Shown: one piece after another, positions 47,301 through 47,773 of the stretch
Position numbering within the stretch: position 1 is the first letter of the stretch
Layout of the letters: each line of letters opens with the position of its first letter
Origin: a virus
Virus record (IMG/VR): IMGVR_UViG_3300027896_000067
Location: 1-47,773 of that record
DNA length: 47,773 bases
Direction: 5' to 3' (one strand)
Notes under the pieces: generated by a model
Seen by the model: only the letters and a program-made list of their open reading frames with translations
Told to the model about the DNA's origin: nothing
The model's database searches: none
Made by a program: the position numbers and the translations under genes

Positions 47301-47773
47301 ATGATTATCGGTATAAGTGGTGTCAATAGCGATCCAGGCGTAGGATCTTCATACACAACTATTGAAGTTTCATACACCATAGACGAAAACAACGTCTACA
47401 CCATCGATCAGGGAACGCTTATTGGAACCGATCCCAACACATACGAAATAAATCGGTTCTACGCCACCAGAATGCGTATTTTGGCGAGTCCACTTTTGCC
47501 CATTGACTCAGACTTCCTATCACTGAAACACGTTGCCCATCAGTACACAATGGACACTACGTTCCTCCTTCCCATCCAGCACTACGACATGGGAATCTTT
47601 GTTATACTCGCCGCGGCATCAAGATTACCGGCGGACTCTGTCATAAACAGTTTGATATGGTCCTGGGCGACCGTACTCGATCAATCATACCGAGCGATAA
47701 AGAATGCCACTAACGACTTGACGCTGCCCAATGCTACCGGCACAACCCTTGACGAAATCGGTGAAGTATACCA
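47301..47773 (+). CDS. Baseplate J-like protein, 5' part (cut by window end)
   Basis: Open from the ATG at 47301 to the end of the window (157 codons). The segment VINSLIWSWATVLDQSYRAI ... NATGTTLDEIGEVY resembles the N-terminal region of baseplate J/gp47-like proteins, where a helix is followed by ATG-x-x-LD. If right, the tail has a baseplate. Weak similarity, partial gene. Confidence 0.5.
   Translation, partial: MIIGISGVNSDPGVGSSYTTIEVSYTIDENNVYTIDQGTLIGTDPNTYEINRFYATRMRILASPLLPIDSDFLSLKHVAHQYTMDTTFLLPIQHYDMGIFVILAAASRLPADSVINSLIWSWATVLDQSYRAIKNATNDLTLPNATGTTLDEIGEVY

Overview
The window looks like part of the genome of a tailed double-stranded DNA virus (or provirus) of an archaeon. Head and tail genes are present: prohead protease with scaffold, HK97-fold major capsid protein, head-tail connectors, fibres and the start of a probable baseplate protein. 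Control signals are archaeal: at least 14 copies of a BRE/TATA promoter (ACCAAAA-n-CTWTTTATA), several set for leaderless mRNAs, plus archaeal-type tRNAs including an initiator-like tRNA-Met and intron-bearing tRNA-like genes. Terminase and portal are absent, so the window is only part of the genome. A methanogen or ANME-type euryarchaeal host is a guess; nothing here proves it.

Layout. 1-8.5 kb (+): capsid and small virion or membrane genes. 8.5-12.4 kb (+): membrane and secreted proteins with two mobile nuclease genes. 12.4-19.6 kb (-): three ubiquitin-like conjugation modules (three Ubls, three E1-like enzymes, three E2-like domains of which two are fused to E1, two JAMM peptidases). 19.6-28.9 kb (-): glycosyltransferase, nicotinamide phosphoribosyltransferase (NadV), small early proteins, four tRNAs, and a Ro60 (TROVE/vWA) gene split in two by an HNH nuclease gene. 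28.9-30.5 kb (-): a 1.6-kb non-coding locus of structured and tRNA-like RNAs carrying seven copies of a 21-22-nt motif. 30.5-35.5 kb (-): small, mostly Cys-rich early proteins and more tRNAs. 35.5-47.8 kb (+): connector, tail and fibre genes, with short minus-strand inserts.

Two gene programmes are visible. Mostly minus-strand early genes use the BRE/TATA motif. Plus-strand virion genes are preceded by TTTTACGT (eight copies), which I propose is the late promoter element. At four intergenic regions the two motifs are divergent.

Most unusual: the three Ubl modules; the split Ro60 with its upstream RNA locus; four degenerate pentanucleotide arrays (GGYNN on the coding strand) that run up to or close to start codons; and six probable homing-type nucleases, one splitting Ro60 and others between virion genes.
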